Source: Echinarachnius parma
Taxonomy: Eukaryota; Echinodermata; Echinoidea; Clypeasteroida; Echinarachniidae
Length of the DNA stretch: 64,000 bases
Direction: 5' to 3'
Assembly: GCA_037951105.1 (NCBI GenBank)
Contig: JBAMJV010005510.1
Span: forward strand, 38,646 to 102,645
In this document: piece by piece, positions 25,001 to 40,000 of the stretch
Layout: each line of letters opens with the position of its first letter
How positions within the stretch are numbered: the stretch's first letter is position 1
The notes under the pieces: generated by a model
Told to the model about the DNA's origin: nothing
What the model saw: only the letters and a program-made list of their open reading frames with translations
Database searches by the model: none
Program-made: the position numbers and the translations under genes

Positions 25001-28000
25001 TTGTGAACTTGTTGAAGGAATGGAATACTAAAGATGGTACCTTTCTATAATAAGAATATTATTTTTGGGTGGTGGTACCCTTTAACCACGATTTACGTGT
25101 ATTTTTCATGTATCTATGAATATTTTTGTTATTGTACCAATGTACCATGATCATTGTTGGTCTCCGGACCTTTGTATCATGTCATTCATACCGGAAATTA
25201 TTAAATAAATAAATAAATACAAATCACTTTGAGCTTTCACACTTCTCTTGCACCTTGTTTTTAGGGTTATTGTAACAGAAGAATGAAATGGGTTTTGATT
25301 TTTCAAACGTTTAGAACCAATTTTGGGCCACTTATTCTAATTTTCGAGGGCTCCGCATGCACTGCCCCACTGACCCAATGAAAAGTAGCAAAAGTTGACT
25401 GCTGAGTTTAGTATTATGTTTATTTTACTAAATGTTAAACATTTTAAAACGTTTAAAAAATATAAAAAATAATACATTTTAAATGTTTGAATAAATGCTA
25501 AATGGTTTGACTCGACCGGCACTAGTAATTAATGATTGTTGAAATTAAGCAAAATGGCTTGGGTTAATTGTGATGACGACCAGGTAAGATTGTTCTTGTT
25601 TGTTACCTTTGATCCATCTACGCTGATGACCCTGTAGGTACTGCGCGTACTGTCAAAGAAGAATGAGACGGACACGGCTTGCTTGCTGGAAGGCAGCCAG
25701 TTCTTCTTGGTGTTGGGGTCGATCTGAAAGACGTGTGCCCTCGTGGTAAAGATGGGTTGCTCCCTGCAATTACAACGAGAATAAAAATACATAAAATACA
25801 AATTCTATCTATTACTGATAATAAGAGAGAGAATTGAATAAAATCAACCCTGTAAAAGAATGAGATGGGCACTGCTTGCTTGTTGGAAGGCAGCCAGTTC
25901 TTCTTTTTGTTGGGGTCGATCTGGAAGACATTTGCCCTGGCCGCAAAGATGGTTGTTCCCTGAAAAGAAAATTGATGCAACAAGCCACTATTATCCCATT
26001 TAGGACTCCTTATGATTACTGGAGAAATGCAAAGTTTCCCTAGCACTGAAAACCCGGCACTTGTCGGTAAAAATCCAAATGTAGATTTTCATACCATTAG
26101 AAAGGCCTCATCACAAGCTTTCATTTGATGCTTTATTCTAACTAACTGGTCAATGATTGGCGAAGATATGATTGTTTCAATTTTACAATCATAGGTCTTT
26201 TACACACATTGTGTGAACTTAAAATGCCCATTTCTTCAAAACATGAATTACCGACAAGTGCCGGGTTTTGCTATAGCCGGTCACACATGGTTCCTCCTGC
26301 ATGCAGCGACCTCCAATGTTTTGTTGTGTCTTCTCACAGAATAAACTCCCCAAACAACTCTCACTGACAAAACTCTAGATATCTTGCTTGAACAGACATG
26401 CATGCATAAAAGGGCAAGCACATATTTGAAATTGGTTTAATTAAAACATAAATAATATGACTGATGAAAGATGAGGTCAAGCAATAAATTGAAAACATGT
26501 GCCTACATGTAGGTGGGTCAAATATATATTTGTTAGGCAGCCACATGCAACCAGACATGATAGGCAATCTACAATATAATATAATAATATAATGGATGCT
26601 TAGAAAGAAGACATTTGAGAAAACATTTGGATTTCAGTTGGCATTTATGTACTTAGAATAACATGCATCTAGTATCTTATTAGATAGGTAGCACCTGTTC
26701 AGAGTTTTCAGATTACCCACAGAAGCTACAAAATCAACTGGTATTTAACTGCATGCACTTAGCTTTAGACAAACAAGGAAGTGATTATTATTAATAAATA
26801 CCAAAATAAAATTATCACAACAATTGGCATGCATAAACCAGCATACCAACTAACATTTTGATAACCAGAGATGTAAACCACTGTTGTAAACCAGACTTGA
26901 AAAACCAGACTGCAAGCTTACGTTTTCCACTCCATAGGAAGTAATAATCAACACAAGGTTCGGTACAAGAACACTGAAATTATCTCCTCACTTGATGAAC
27001 AAACAACACAGTAATATTCACAATGATCGTTGGTATTAAACAGTATCTGGTACATCTGTTCCAGTACATGTAGTGGTGCGGCTACCCTGCACAAAGCGTT
27101 ATCGCGAGTGCTGCAAGTACTGAAAGGTAACGGGAAAGCAGACAACAACTCTCTACAGGCATGAAACAGGAACCCAGAAGAAAGGCTTGCTTCCTTCCAC
27201 CTCCCACTTAACCAGATTTAAAACCTTCAAAAAACAGATGTGCCAATTATGACTAGCATACTGCACTCTGCTCTCCCTTTCTCCCCCCCCCCCCCCCCCC
27301 CTCCTCCCCACTCTCACCCTCCTTATATAGCACTTTCTCTTTTTCTAAGAAAATTTTTTTTTATATGAAATAAGGAAGAACAATGATAGTCAAAACAAAG
27401 TTGATTGCGTGACATCAGCATAAAAGGGACCTTAGAGGAAGTGAGTTTCGCAAGGAGAAATTAATGATTAATAAAATGAAATGTGATGTGTGTGGGTGTG
27501 TGTGTGTGGGTGTGAATGTTGTGTTTGTGTGACAGCCTGTGCGTGCGTATACATATTTATGTGTGATTAAAAGGCGGTTTATATTAACCCTAATAGGGCC
27601 GGGGGGGGGGCCATAATGGCCCCCCCCCCTCCGCGATTTTTTTTATTGCTCCAAAACGCTGTAAGATGACGAGCCGCTGCTCCGTGACATTTTTATTTCG
27701 GGTCTTGCGCACATTTTAAAACAAAAATTTCGAAAATCGGACATACCGTTACAAAGTCATGTGACCTTTTGTCTATGCATGTCAGCCCGAAAATCGCTCA
27801 ATTTCGTGATTTGTGTACAAAACATATGGAAATATCAATTTTCGTAAAATGAGGTTTATCATTGGTTATTCAGTGTTGTTTACATTTATATGTTGTTTTG
27901 GGGTTCAAAATACTTAAATTATAGTTAGAAATAAAATAAACAACAAAACAATAAAATACATAAGTTTTAAAAAACAAAGAAATACATAAGAAATTATCAA

Positions 28001-31000
28001 AACAATAGAAAACATAATGAAGAACCTGGCTCTTCCTAATTTTTTTTTTGTATTATTATTCCACATGCTCTAAAGAATATATATAGTGAAAACCAGAGTT
28101 TAATTATGAATAATATATGATTTATGGGGTAAAAATATGAATTTCATGACTTATTTGCATAAATTACCATAAATATGCAAATTAATGAATTTTTCAAATT
28201 GTAAAAAAATTACCATTGTATTCTATACACTTCACTTATCATGCGTGCACATTTTCACGGCGATCGGCCGCTCTGCGGCCGAGATCTTAGGGGGGGGCCA
28301 TAATGGCCCCCCCCCCCCATAATGGCCCCCCCCCCCCCCCCCCGGCCTGCTGAAGACCTCAAATAGCCCGGCCCTTTTAGGGTTAAGGGGGGTTGCGATT
28401 GGGACAATTTAACCCTTACAGGCTTACAGTGTCTAAATTAAAAGACTGGCAGTCAGAAAAGAGGTTAGTATATAAACTTTAGTAGATTGGACAGAGGTAA
28501 GTACCTGTATATTGGACAGAAATTTGAAAAAAAGCACTTGTTCAATACAGACAGGCTTGTAAAGTAGCCCTGAAAATATTGTCTTTTATATCCTTCATTA
28601 ATGAAATCCTGTTCAGTGATTGGTCTACATAGCATCATGTGACCAAACATAGCATTGCTATGATGTTGATGATGTTGAAAACAAAATGCCCATGGCAAAA
28701 AAAATGTGCTATACCGTGACGTCATTCATGGTATAGTAAACAAATATACCATGCACTGAGAGCCTCTAGTTGAAATTATGGATTCCGAGGTGACAGGAAA
28801 AGCACTATGTTCTGAGGGTCGTAGACCCGAAGAACATAGTGCTTTTTCTGTCACCGAGGAATCCATAATTTCACTAGTGGCTCGAAATAGTGCATGATAT
28901 ATTTGTTTTATATCCTTCGCATAATCATACTCATCGCAAAAATAAATGATTTCAATTAAATTAAAGAAAAATATAAAGAAAAACAAAACATTGATCATGG
29001 AACCATCACTGGACTGACTATGTTCTGTTTGTGACACTGACCCCCTTTGCGCATAGTCCTAGCGCAGAGCGCGTATTGCGCTATCTTTCCATTCATGGTT
29101 ACGCGCCTTAACAACTAATGCGCACCCAAATGCAAAACGCGCGCATCAAAGTGAATAATTAACCTGCTTTACATACTACACACGTGTAATTGTATGGAGA
29201 AAATAGCAATTCGTACATTACACATACAGCTAGTGCAGTGCACACCGCGGCCGATTGTTAAAATGAATTAGTGTAACGACCACAGAAGGACAACGATGCA
29301 CAATGTGCACCATTGTCGGAATTTTTAAATTCGAATACCGCTACGTTATACATGAAATGCATCTCTAGAATATTCTTTGGAACTTATTGATATTCGCGGG
29401 TGAAAATATGCTGTATTTCTTTTTAAATAACTCTTTGAGAAATCTAGTCGAGCATCTTTCGCATGCTAAAACAAGACCTCTGCTCGCAGGGAAGTTTTAT
29501 AACACGCATCTCTATGGGCTCAATATGATCACCCGGCATCTATGACGTCATTCATGGAATAGCATTTACTATTCCATGAATGACGTCACGCATAGCACAT
29601 TTTTCTCCATGGGCATTACTATGTTTGGTCACATGACGCTATGTAGACCAATCACTGAACAGGATTTCATTCATGTAGGATATAATGCACTATACCATGA
29701 AAATGACGTCATAGAAAAGCGATCGATCAATGCGATCAATGGTTTTTAGCGATATCAACACGATTTACACAATATCAACGCAATATATCGGATCGGTATC
29801 GCTCCTCATAGACTTGTGTATAAACGGATCGTCTGTGCTGCAATATTGTAAACAAACGACCAAAATGGCAGCCTCGGTTCGGTTCACATTGATTAATGAC
29901 GAGGATTTAGAGGAGTTTATCGGTTCTACAGATAGTGAAAACACAAAAAAAAACAGATTAAATATGGACTGTCAATATTCAAAGAGTACTGCACTCTCAC
30001 TGATGTGAATTTTGACGATTTAGCGAGCACAGACATTGGACGATTGGCGAGTTAGACATCAGCTTTTGTCGCGTCGCGGTTTTACGCCGGTCCATGCAGT
30101 GTGTGTACTTGTGCATTGAAGGCATTCTGTGACCTCGGTCTGAATCATCGACTTAAAGTGGCATTTATGGTAAGACGTAAGTGAAAACATTTTTATTATT
30201 GGAAGGATATAAAACAAATATATCATGCACTATTTCAAGCCACGCCCCTCAGAAAATAGTGCTTTTCCTGTCACCTCGGAATCCATAATTTCAACTAGAG
30301 GCTCTGTCAGAAACTCGGGAGGGTGTGAGGGTTAGATAAGAGAGATTCCTGGCATACACAATAATGGTCCTTGGTCTAGTCCATGGTCTAGCTAGCCCTT
30401 GGACCTATAGGTCCATGTTCTCCGACAGGAGAAAAGAAGGACCCTCGAGCGGAAAATGTATTGTCAGACCTGTTTTTCTTCAAAGTCAAACCTACTACCT
30501 TACTAAATTGTAATCTAATTTAAATTGATCAACTTAGTCAGATACCCACATGTTGCAGAGGCGAAAACAACTTGGCTTCTGCATCTTGCTGGCTGGTGAC
30601 AATTCCTGTACAAACTAAAATGTGCTGTTAGTCCACTTAATATGTTCCCTCTGAATATGGCTGGCTAAAAGTGTGGCAACGGCGCAATCACCAAAAATCT
30701 TCATGCAGATAGTCTAACCAACTACACATCCACATTTATTGAGCGAATCTCCTTGGAATATAGTTCTTCCAACAAAGATGAAAGTATGAAATCACAATTC
30801 TGGCAAATTCAGCTACATGTACTTGCACTCATCCCTGGCCAAGGTTCCAACAGATGCATGAATCGGAATCCTGGATTCTCAAATGGTGTGGTGTGATGAT
30901 CGAGGCGACTTGTCAGAGAGGATGCGCGTTCTCCATCCTCCTGCAAACACAATTATAATTCATGTATCATAAAACCCAAGACCCGCCTCGGAATAATCAA

Positions 31001-34000
31001 TCACATGTTCCAATCAATGTCAAAATTGCATCGTGTCCTCTCCTAAATCATGCCCTTATTCTATTGATGCAAGGATGATGATGAATGGGAATACGGAGTC
31101 ATGAAGTCTTTAGGACACATAAAGATTGCAGTACAGTACTGCATACTTTTACTTCATAAATTATCTGAAACTGAAAACAAAACAACAATCATAATGAGGG
31201 GTCACATCTGTCTTGTCTACGGGGAATCTAATCCCATCACAAAATCTACTTTTATCTCAGCATCCACCTCTGAAGAAAGATGAGCAGATTAATGAAGAGC
31301 TTGTCTGAGTTTCCTGATTGCTGCTCGAGAGAAGATTAGTCCCTCACAGAGCGGCTTGATGAGAATTTATCGCCAAATTAATTACACTGATTGCCATTAA
31401 GACGCAGAAACTTCATTTATTGCATCGGGAACTATTAGGACTTTGATGATGATGAATCACATCTCGCTAGGAGTAGGATTTGTTTTAAAATCCAAGATCT
31501 GTTATTCACTCCGTACATAAACAACTGTTCAAACATACATTGAACAAGTCAGTTTATTGATCATTAAACAAGTTAATGGTCCACAAAGACACAAATTAGA
31601 ATTAGAATTCCTCTGGCCTGTAAGATACTGGAAATGGTTTCCCTGTGGGTATGTCAAGTGTCAATGTCCATTACAGTAAATAAAAGCAAACAAATCAACA
31701 TTCTAATAGAACTCGACTTTTCAGCAGCCAATGAAATTAATTTTTGTGGCCCAGTTCATAGACGAGAGTTCAAGAAACATTCAGCATTAAAGGCATATAT
31801 GCGTGGGTTATAATGGGTAGTCGGCAAATTCCAACTCGACTCCACCGTAATCTCTCGAGGTAAACTCACGATATGTGTTGGATCAATCGAAGAGCGGTGC
31901 TTCGAAATATCTGAACACGGGCCTTCTTATGAAATTGCATGCAGCAAACAGCTGGTATCTGTATACCGAGCTGTCACCTAAGGCATCAAACAGCGGCACT
32001 TTGAAGTCGGTACGGTTAAGCGTGTTATGTAATATTTTCGCTCGTAAACATCTCTGATGGATCCCCATTCGACTAGTACAAACATTCCGAATGCGACCAT
32101 TTTTTATGTATTTTTGACTCGGGTATTCGGAAGTGGGACAGTTTGCGATCGCTACTTATAACTCAGCTAATGGGGATTACGTACCGTGCGTAAAAGTGCG
32201 CAAGATGGATCCACGCGTCTAATATACCGGTCTGAATTCCCTTTAATGTGCCAGATTCACACCTTTATACCTTCCATACTTGATAACTTGATGTCTGTGA
32301 TGCCAATACATACTTAGCTACTCATCACAACCTATTTTGCTCCCACCAGTAAATTGTATTTCGGATCCAGGCTTTCAACTTTGGCATCCTTTCAACAAGT
32401 AAATAATGGACTCCAAGAATCCCTTCAAAAACAAAATACTGGAATTCAACTTGCTACATATGGAGCACAATCTAACTTCATAGTACGTAATGTTCTTGAT
32501 AGCAAAGCTTTATGTGCACCACTAACATTGAATAAGCCAGAGCCACAGTCACAGTAGCCATAAATGTAATCCAGAGATTATAGGCATCTTCCTCTCTCAT
32601 CATAACATAAGCATGCCCGCCACCATGCTGACGGCGATAATCAAAACAAAAAAGTATTAAAAGAACCGCCAAGATTGGCAGTGACGATCGACACCTGATC
32701 ACCAATCAACATGAAAAGGAACTCCCAAATTACTGGGGTGTATAGGATATACCCCTATTGGCCTCCTTTCAAAACATTCTGGGCTCCTGCCCCTTCCCCT
32801 CCCTCCAAAGCAGTACCGTCAATCTCTACGCAGCTTTTTTGTGTGTCACCCTGTAGTGCTGTTGGAACTTGACATGAGTCTAGGCTCCTGTTAAAACTTA
32901 CTGCCAATAGTAGCATTCATCAACATATATGTACATTTTCTCATATTAAAAATAGTGGTTAGTAACAAATAATTGCACATTTAAAGTGGCTCATGAATAT
33001 ATGAATATTCATGAGCAGCAGTGTGTTTTACTGCTCATGAATGCAACTTTTAACTAACCACTATTTTTAATATGAGAAAATGTATATGATGATGAATGGT
33101 ACTTCTGACAGTAAGCTCTTGTCAGGGCCTAAGACATGTGTCATACGCATTCCAACAGCACTTACAGGGTGACTAAAAAAAAAATCCCTACATGTTTTGT
33201 TTTGGGCCAAAAAGGGGGATGCGTCTTGTACACAGGTGCGTCATATATACAAAAACTGAAATACCGACGAAGTAAATTTTTTTAAAAGTTTCATGTGTTG
33301 ACTTTTATTCCTGATAAGAAATTGTATAAATTGGTGAAAATATACCATGGCTTTAAATTGTTCCCCAGGTCGAAAAAACAGTTGAAACCAGTTGGAAATT
33401 CAACTGGTTTTTACTGGTTTTAACTGGCATCAAACGGTAGCAATTAAAATTCCCGGTTCCCAGTAAAGATAAATGGACAGATGCAGAAGACCAGTTAAAA
33501 CCAATAGAAATACCAGTTGAAACCAATTCAAAATACCAGTTGAAACCAACTACTTTAACTGGTCCTCATGTACTGGTTAATCCCACTACTGGTTTGTTAA
33601 TGGTTTCAACTGGGTTTCTTACTGGTCAGCCTAACGGGGTTCTTACTGGATTCTTACTGGTTGGTTCCAGTAGATTCCAATTGATTCCAGTGTACCAATT
33701 TCCATATTGAAACCAGTTGGCCAACAACTGGTATCAACTGGTACCAGTTGGCAACTAATTTTCAACTGTTTTTTCGACCTGGGTCTGAATGTAAAAAACA
33801 AAAATAATCATATTCATCATTATTGTTGGTAAAGGGTTGAAACATTTAGGTGTAAGAATGTAGCATCATCTTACAAGTGATAATCATAATGGCTGGTATT
33901 TTAATGTGAACAGTGTCATAAACAATTTTGTTCATCCTAGATGAGCTTACATTTCTTTGACTTTCTACACGTACTGCATGTATAGAGACAACTTTCACTA

Positions 34001-37000
34001 CAATACAATCATGGTCACACCTATACACAATTGAAACTCAAGAGGGAGCTCTTCCACATTACTGAAATGAAGCATTTAGTATTCCATAGGCTTACACTTC
34101 ACTGTACATGTGCTATTGCCATGTGTACAGTCCCTCAAATGTATGGTGGTAATTTGCTCAATGTTGCAAGTGATGCCAAGAGTGTGGATTGCCCATAATA
34201 TCCTGTGCACTGATTGACAGGGGAAATCAGACACTGACTGTGCTCACTCTGAGCTGAGAGGGCGCTATCGATGTTATTACTAGCTACACAAATTGATTTC
34301 AATAGTAAAAACATCACACCATTTTCAACTACGTTTTTAAATTACAATAAGTTGTTTTAAATTACAATAAATCCACATCCTAGGAGATGTAATTAGAAGT
34401 GTGCAGTATGTATACACGCCCAGAATTTTCCCACAATTATATCAAGTAGAAGCCCTTTATGTTTTCCTGACAAGTTGTTAAAATGATCAAAGTAAAGAAC
34501 TGGTCCATATCTGCACTTGCCAGACTACTTACATCCATCCCCCAAGTAATTAGGCAAGTGCTTATTTGACCATTTGAATATAATTTTATGCATTTCATCT
34601 TGAATTTCATTTAAAGTTATTTCTTTTAGGAAGGAATTCTCCTGTAAGTTGCCCATTCATGCAAGTAAAATCTGGCATTAATTAAATCTTGGTTGCCCAA
34701 TTACCTCATTGTTACATGTAGTGGCCCCGTTAATTCACCGGGGCGGGCTTGTAATAATTTCTAGCCTTCCAATAGGTACTGCTAAAACAGCGAGTACAGT
34801 TTGAAGAACGTAATTAAATTGGTTGATTGCAGTATGCATCATAGTGCTCACCGGTTATTGAATACTGGCTGACAAGAATAGCACAATCTGACATAATCAA
34901 TTAGTTTGATTAGTAGAGGTTGAGTGAAGGATTTTACCAGTGCTCAAGTCTGCATACCTATAGCATGGTAGTACAATGTACGCTTACGCCTTACCACTTT
35001 AATTAGTGGTTCTAATTATAGGGACTAGGCTACTGTCAAAGTGATCAATATTGCATTTTACACCTTATTGCTTATTAGAATATGAATAAAAAGCTAAATT
35101 ATGTAATCCATGTTTTTCATAAGATTTTTTCAAAAGTGATACATACCTGCCAACCAGTCCGATTTTGTCGTATTTAGTCCGATTTTTTACTCAAAAAAGG
35201 GTAAAAAATCGGACGAGTACGATTTTTAAGTCGGAAAAAAAAAGAAGTAAATATACATATAGCTCATTAAGGCAAAATATTCATGATCTTTATCATTGAA
35301 GTATTGCTCATTCAGTGTGGTCATATATGTTTAAAAATAAGGCTAAGATAGCACATGTAGAGAGCATCTAGAACCCTATAGCTGGACCCCGGCCGCAAAG
35401 GACTTCATGCTTCGCGCTCGCGATGCGCGCTTCACTCACATGAGAGTAAGATTTTTCATTTTCAAATGTTGGCAGGTATGAGTGATATTCGTAATTTGAG
35501 ACCCAAATCAATACTAGAATCAATTGTAAGATGATGCTGGATGTTAGTTTCATAGAAAAAGGAACAGTTTACCTAGTAGAAAAAAATGAATTGATGTCAA
35601 ATTTGATCACCCATTGCCCATTGATTTTGGCTGAAGGAAAAGCCATCTGGAAGACTTTTCATTCCGAACATAAATATCTTTAAAGCAAAATTATGGTACA
35701 TACACTTCTAATTTATTTTCTATTATAACTTCAGCGCAATAAAGTACACAGGTTATGCGCAAAATGGTGTATTACAAATTATTGTATATATATCTTTGTA
35801 TTGTTTTTTTGATCGGAAATGGAAATGAATAAAATGAATTGAAAAATATCACTATAATTAGGGAGACATTTGAAAATGAAAACCCATTTCATTCTTCTGT
35901 TATGCATAAGCCAAACTTGAAGGTACTAAAGTCAGAAATATGGTAAAGCTCTGGTAAGATATTTGATTGTATTTGACACAAGGATCACATGGATCACTTT
36001 AATTCAAATTTATAATTATAATACATATTATACCCTTATAATTTATTTTCAATTATAACTTCAGCGCAATACTGTACACAGGTTAGGCACATAATGGTGC
36101 AAATTACATTACACAGGAACACACCAGATGGTGTAATTGGTTTATTGTAGTCAAGGTGCCAATTGAATTAGCATTACACGGCTACACACGCAACACTCTA
36201 AACAGACGGATACTATTACATCTAGGGGTGAATCATGTTTCTCATGTTACCAAATAAATACCTGGCTTTCAATGCACCTGATGGTAATTTCAAGTGATGT
36301 AGATGTCAATACAGGTACATACAATGATACATTTTGTAGCATTGTCAGGGGAAAGGTTGTGATTTAACCGTTTAATTCAGTGGTAAAATATCATTGAATG
36401 TACTTGAGTTGTAGTAGGCCTACTGTGTACTGTGTACTGTACCTTGCAGCCTGGTAATATCAAAGTTTTGGCAAAATTAATCAATAGAAATATATGTATA
36501 TTTTGAATCAAAGCGTTTCTTGTAAAACCTTTTTGGAAAATGTGCTCTCTTTTTTTTCTTCTTTTTTAAATTAAAATTTGTGCTCATATCTTAGCCCAAA
36601 CTAATCATTTCCCAGGAAAATCTTACACTGATAATTAATTTGAAATTTTGAATAAAATATAAAATATCCAAATAATGTTTAAATTGCAAATGACAACAAA
36701 GTTAAAGGTGAATGACAGTAGTGGGAAACGCCCCACCCCCTAAAAATGAAATGTACGCTCTTATTACCAACCATGTGAAAGAATATAGTTTTACTAATAT
36801 GGGATTATATACAAATTTGGCCAAGAAACCGCCTACTAATTGATATATTTGCAAAATTATAAATTGATCTGTTGCGGATAGATATCGCCAACGCGGAATC
36901 CTGCATACGCTACGTGCAATTGACCGCGTGCGTTCGCTATATGGGCTTGTCCCCAGCTTGTCGATATCTCCAGTCCAGCGCTAGCGGCGCGGACAGGTGC

Positions 37001-40000
37001 GGACGGGCGGTGGATTTATACATTTCACGGGCGGGTATTGGATTTCCGTCCGATATTTCTGCATTTAACAATGCTTAGGTTCGGATTTTACAACACAAGC
37101 CCTTTTTAGATACTTATTCAACAATATTGATCAATTATATATGTTTTCTGTAACTTTCCCAAAACTGTTATTCATCTTTAACAGACCTGGGCCCCATTGC
37201 AGAAAGAGATACAATCGATTGTAAGTTACAATTAATTGTAAGTCAGAAAATGTACGCGTTTCAACCAATCAGATTTGCGCATTTAGTCACATGATGTGAC
37301 TTGCAATTAATTGCAACTTTACAATCGATTGTATACTTTATCTGCAACGGGACCCTGTACCTTTAACTTGCATTGCTTTCAAAGGTTTTCATATATTCCC
37401 ACAATGCCTCTAGTATGATAAAGAATTAAAGGGATCTAGGCATGTACAGTAAGGTACTTCTACTTAATGTACTTCAGACCAGATCACTTTCACATGTTAA
37501 GCATCATTGAGCAATGATTTATCATTACATCTCAAGTGTTCGTGACAATTTTTTTTTTTTAGCAGCTGACTAAAATAAACATGAATTATTAAACTACATA
37601 AGGATGGCATGTATTCAATAAACTTTCAATTTCAATCAATGTTTTAGCATTTTATTTGGTTTTAAACATGTACTACAAAGGCCAAAGCCCTGCCAGCGTG
37701 TAATTTTTTACTACATAATGTGCAACCATCGGGTTGGGGCAAGAAGGATTTTAGAGCTAGACACACGTACTGTTTATGCATTAATTAATGTAGACAACAT
37801 ACACAATCACTGCACTAATCACCTTCTGGCCCTCAATTGAGCATACCAGGGATATGATTCATTGCAGTGTGTGGGATGACCACCTCAAAGTGATTATACT
37901 TCAAGAAGGACATTGCAGAGCTGCCAACATTGAAATTCAACTTGTAAGCAGGAAGATTTAGGGAAATTTCATCAGAAATCAGCCGGGAGATATAGATCTA
38001 TCAAATGCATAGATCCTAATGACACTAATCTTTCAATAATCAGAAAGATTGGCTGATGGGATGAAATCTGATGCAGTAATCTTGGTCTATTTTCAGGGAG
38101 TCTCCAGCGAAATCAGGGAGACTTGGCTACTCTGACAATATTTGTACAGTAATGTATGTTTATACACAAAACCATTGCACTAATGTCCTTTTTGCTCTCA
38201 ATTCAGTATGTATACCAGGGATATGATTCAGTGCTCTAGGTGGGATGACCACTCCTACAAGGGAATACGTAACACAGGACCAGTTCTAATCAACCAGATT
38301 ACGATGAGACAACTTGAAAATGACTCAACTTGGGCACACCCACATTACACACTATACTATGTTTACAATCAAAATGTAATTAACATAACATGTACGACTG
38401 CACACATGTACGTGTACGTCTCTCTGGGCAGCTGTTCTTGGCATTTAATTAAAGCAATGCATCAGCATACAGCGTTAACCTTCGCCTTCACTGCATCATC
38501 AGCACTCCACAAATTAGATTTTGCAAGAGAACTGATCAATCCAGCCATGGTTTCATGATTAACCAAATATTCATTTATTTTAAGTTCAGAAAATGTGCAT
38601 TATTTTTAGTTCAGAAGACTAGTATTGTCTAGAAAAGTGTAATTATATACTTACATGATTATTGTTCGATCATTTATTTCCACCTCAAAAGCCAATCTGA
38701 GCAGAGTTTAATGCTCATAAATTACGGATCCTTTGCAGTTTGCAGTCTGTTCGGTCTACCAAACTGGACTCGATGTAACGCTCCCCTTTGTACAAAAACT
38801 GGTTCTTTTTAAACTGGGTTTACAGAATGAATAGAAATATTGTATGTGCAGCGAGGTGCACAATATGCACACAAAGAGCCAAAGCCACAAAGCAGGGCTG
38901 TAAACCATTTTAGGGCTTCACTGAACAGTGTAATCATTCAGAAAACCTTCCACTCTGAGTGTACAATTGTAATTTGGCATCATAATTTGTATACATTTCT
39001 TCTTGAAATTATTCTCAATGTTTTGTATTTTCTTTAAAGGAGAAATTCAAAGGGAATAGAATCAAGTTATTATGGTTTATTTTATGATAGAATGAGTTAT
39101 TAAAGCAATTTGTGCAGTTAACAAGTCATGAAAGTGTTCAGTTTCATGTTTTATGAAAATAAAATTTTAGTGAATTGACCCTCCCCTTTACCATGAAATC
39201 GGCACAGCAAAGTGGCTCTGTGCGTGACGTAAGAGCCGGGCTTTGCGCTCCCGACAGCTCTAGCTCGAACGGCGATCTACACGCAAATGTTCATAGAGTG
39301 GACGCAGTTCTACTCTCTCAAAACGATTGAATATTGCCTGAATAATCAATATGTGACACACAGTTGTCCTCCCATGTCCTGAAACATATCCTAATGTCAA
39401 TATTCATGTCATTATTGGCATTGAAAAAGTGTCAATCTCCGTAAAATAACTGTTTACAACTCACCATTTTGCCGAATTGTTGTTCATATGTACACGTATG
39501 AAAAACAAATCTATTATAGCTGTGTTTCAAAACAAAATTACCTAGTAGAATCATGTTCCGAGCTAGAATTGCCTTTGTTATAACAATATATAATATTTCT
39601 TATCCATTTCAATATGTCAATAACTGGTATAATTACATAGAATAGTGTTTTGTTTCGTTTCGTAAAAGTTTCGTCCATCGAGAAATACATGCAAGCGCAC
39701 GATCGTATACTATGCATATTGTGTATGTTATTGAACTAAAAGTAGATCCAGCGTATGCGCTATATTCGAAGCTTTCTACAGTCCACACGATCACGATCTC
39801 GCTCTAGAATTACATCTGACAGTTCAACATGGATGAAGAATTTCAACAAAACAGCCTGTTAATGGACTTCGAAGTATCCGTGGAGGAGCAAGCTAGCTAT
39901 GCTAACACGTGCACTCGTTTGTTTTGATGCGCGCGCAGGAAATGTAAATCCGCCAGCGCTATCAGCCGTATAGGTAATACGGCTGCCAATGTTCAGAGAA

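Noticed and set aside
30590-30960. Possible extra 5' exons of homer (acceptor-like TTTGCAG at 30941, ATG-containing pieces)
   Set aside because: Their ATGs lead to early stops or the wrong phase for exon 2, and the Met-Gly exon at 51762 fits far better.
31792-32245. Possible TTAA element (TTAA AGGC ... CCCT TTAA)
   Set aside because: The two ends do not match each other beyond three bases, so an element cannot be supported.
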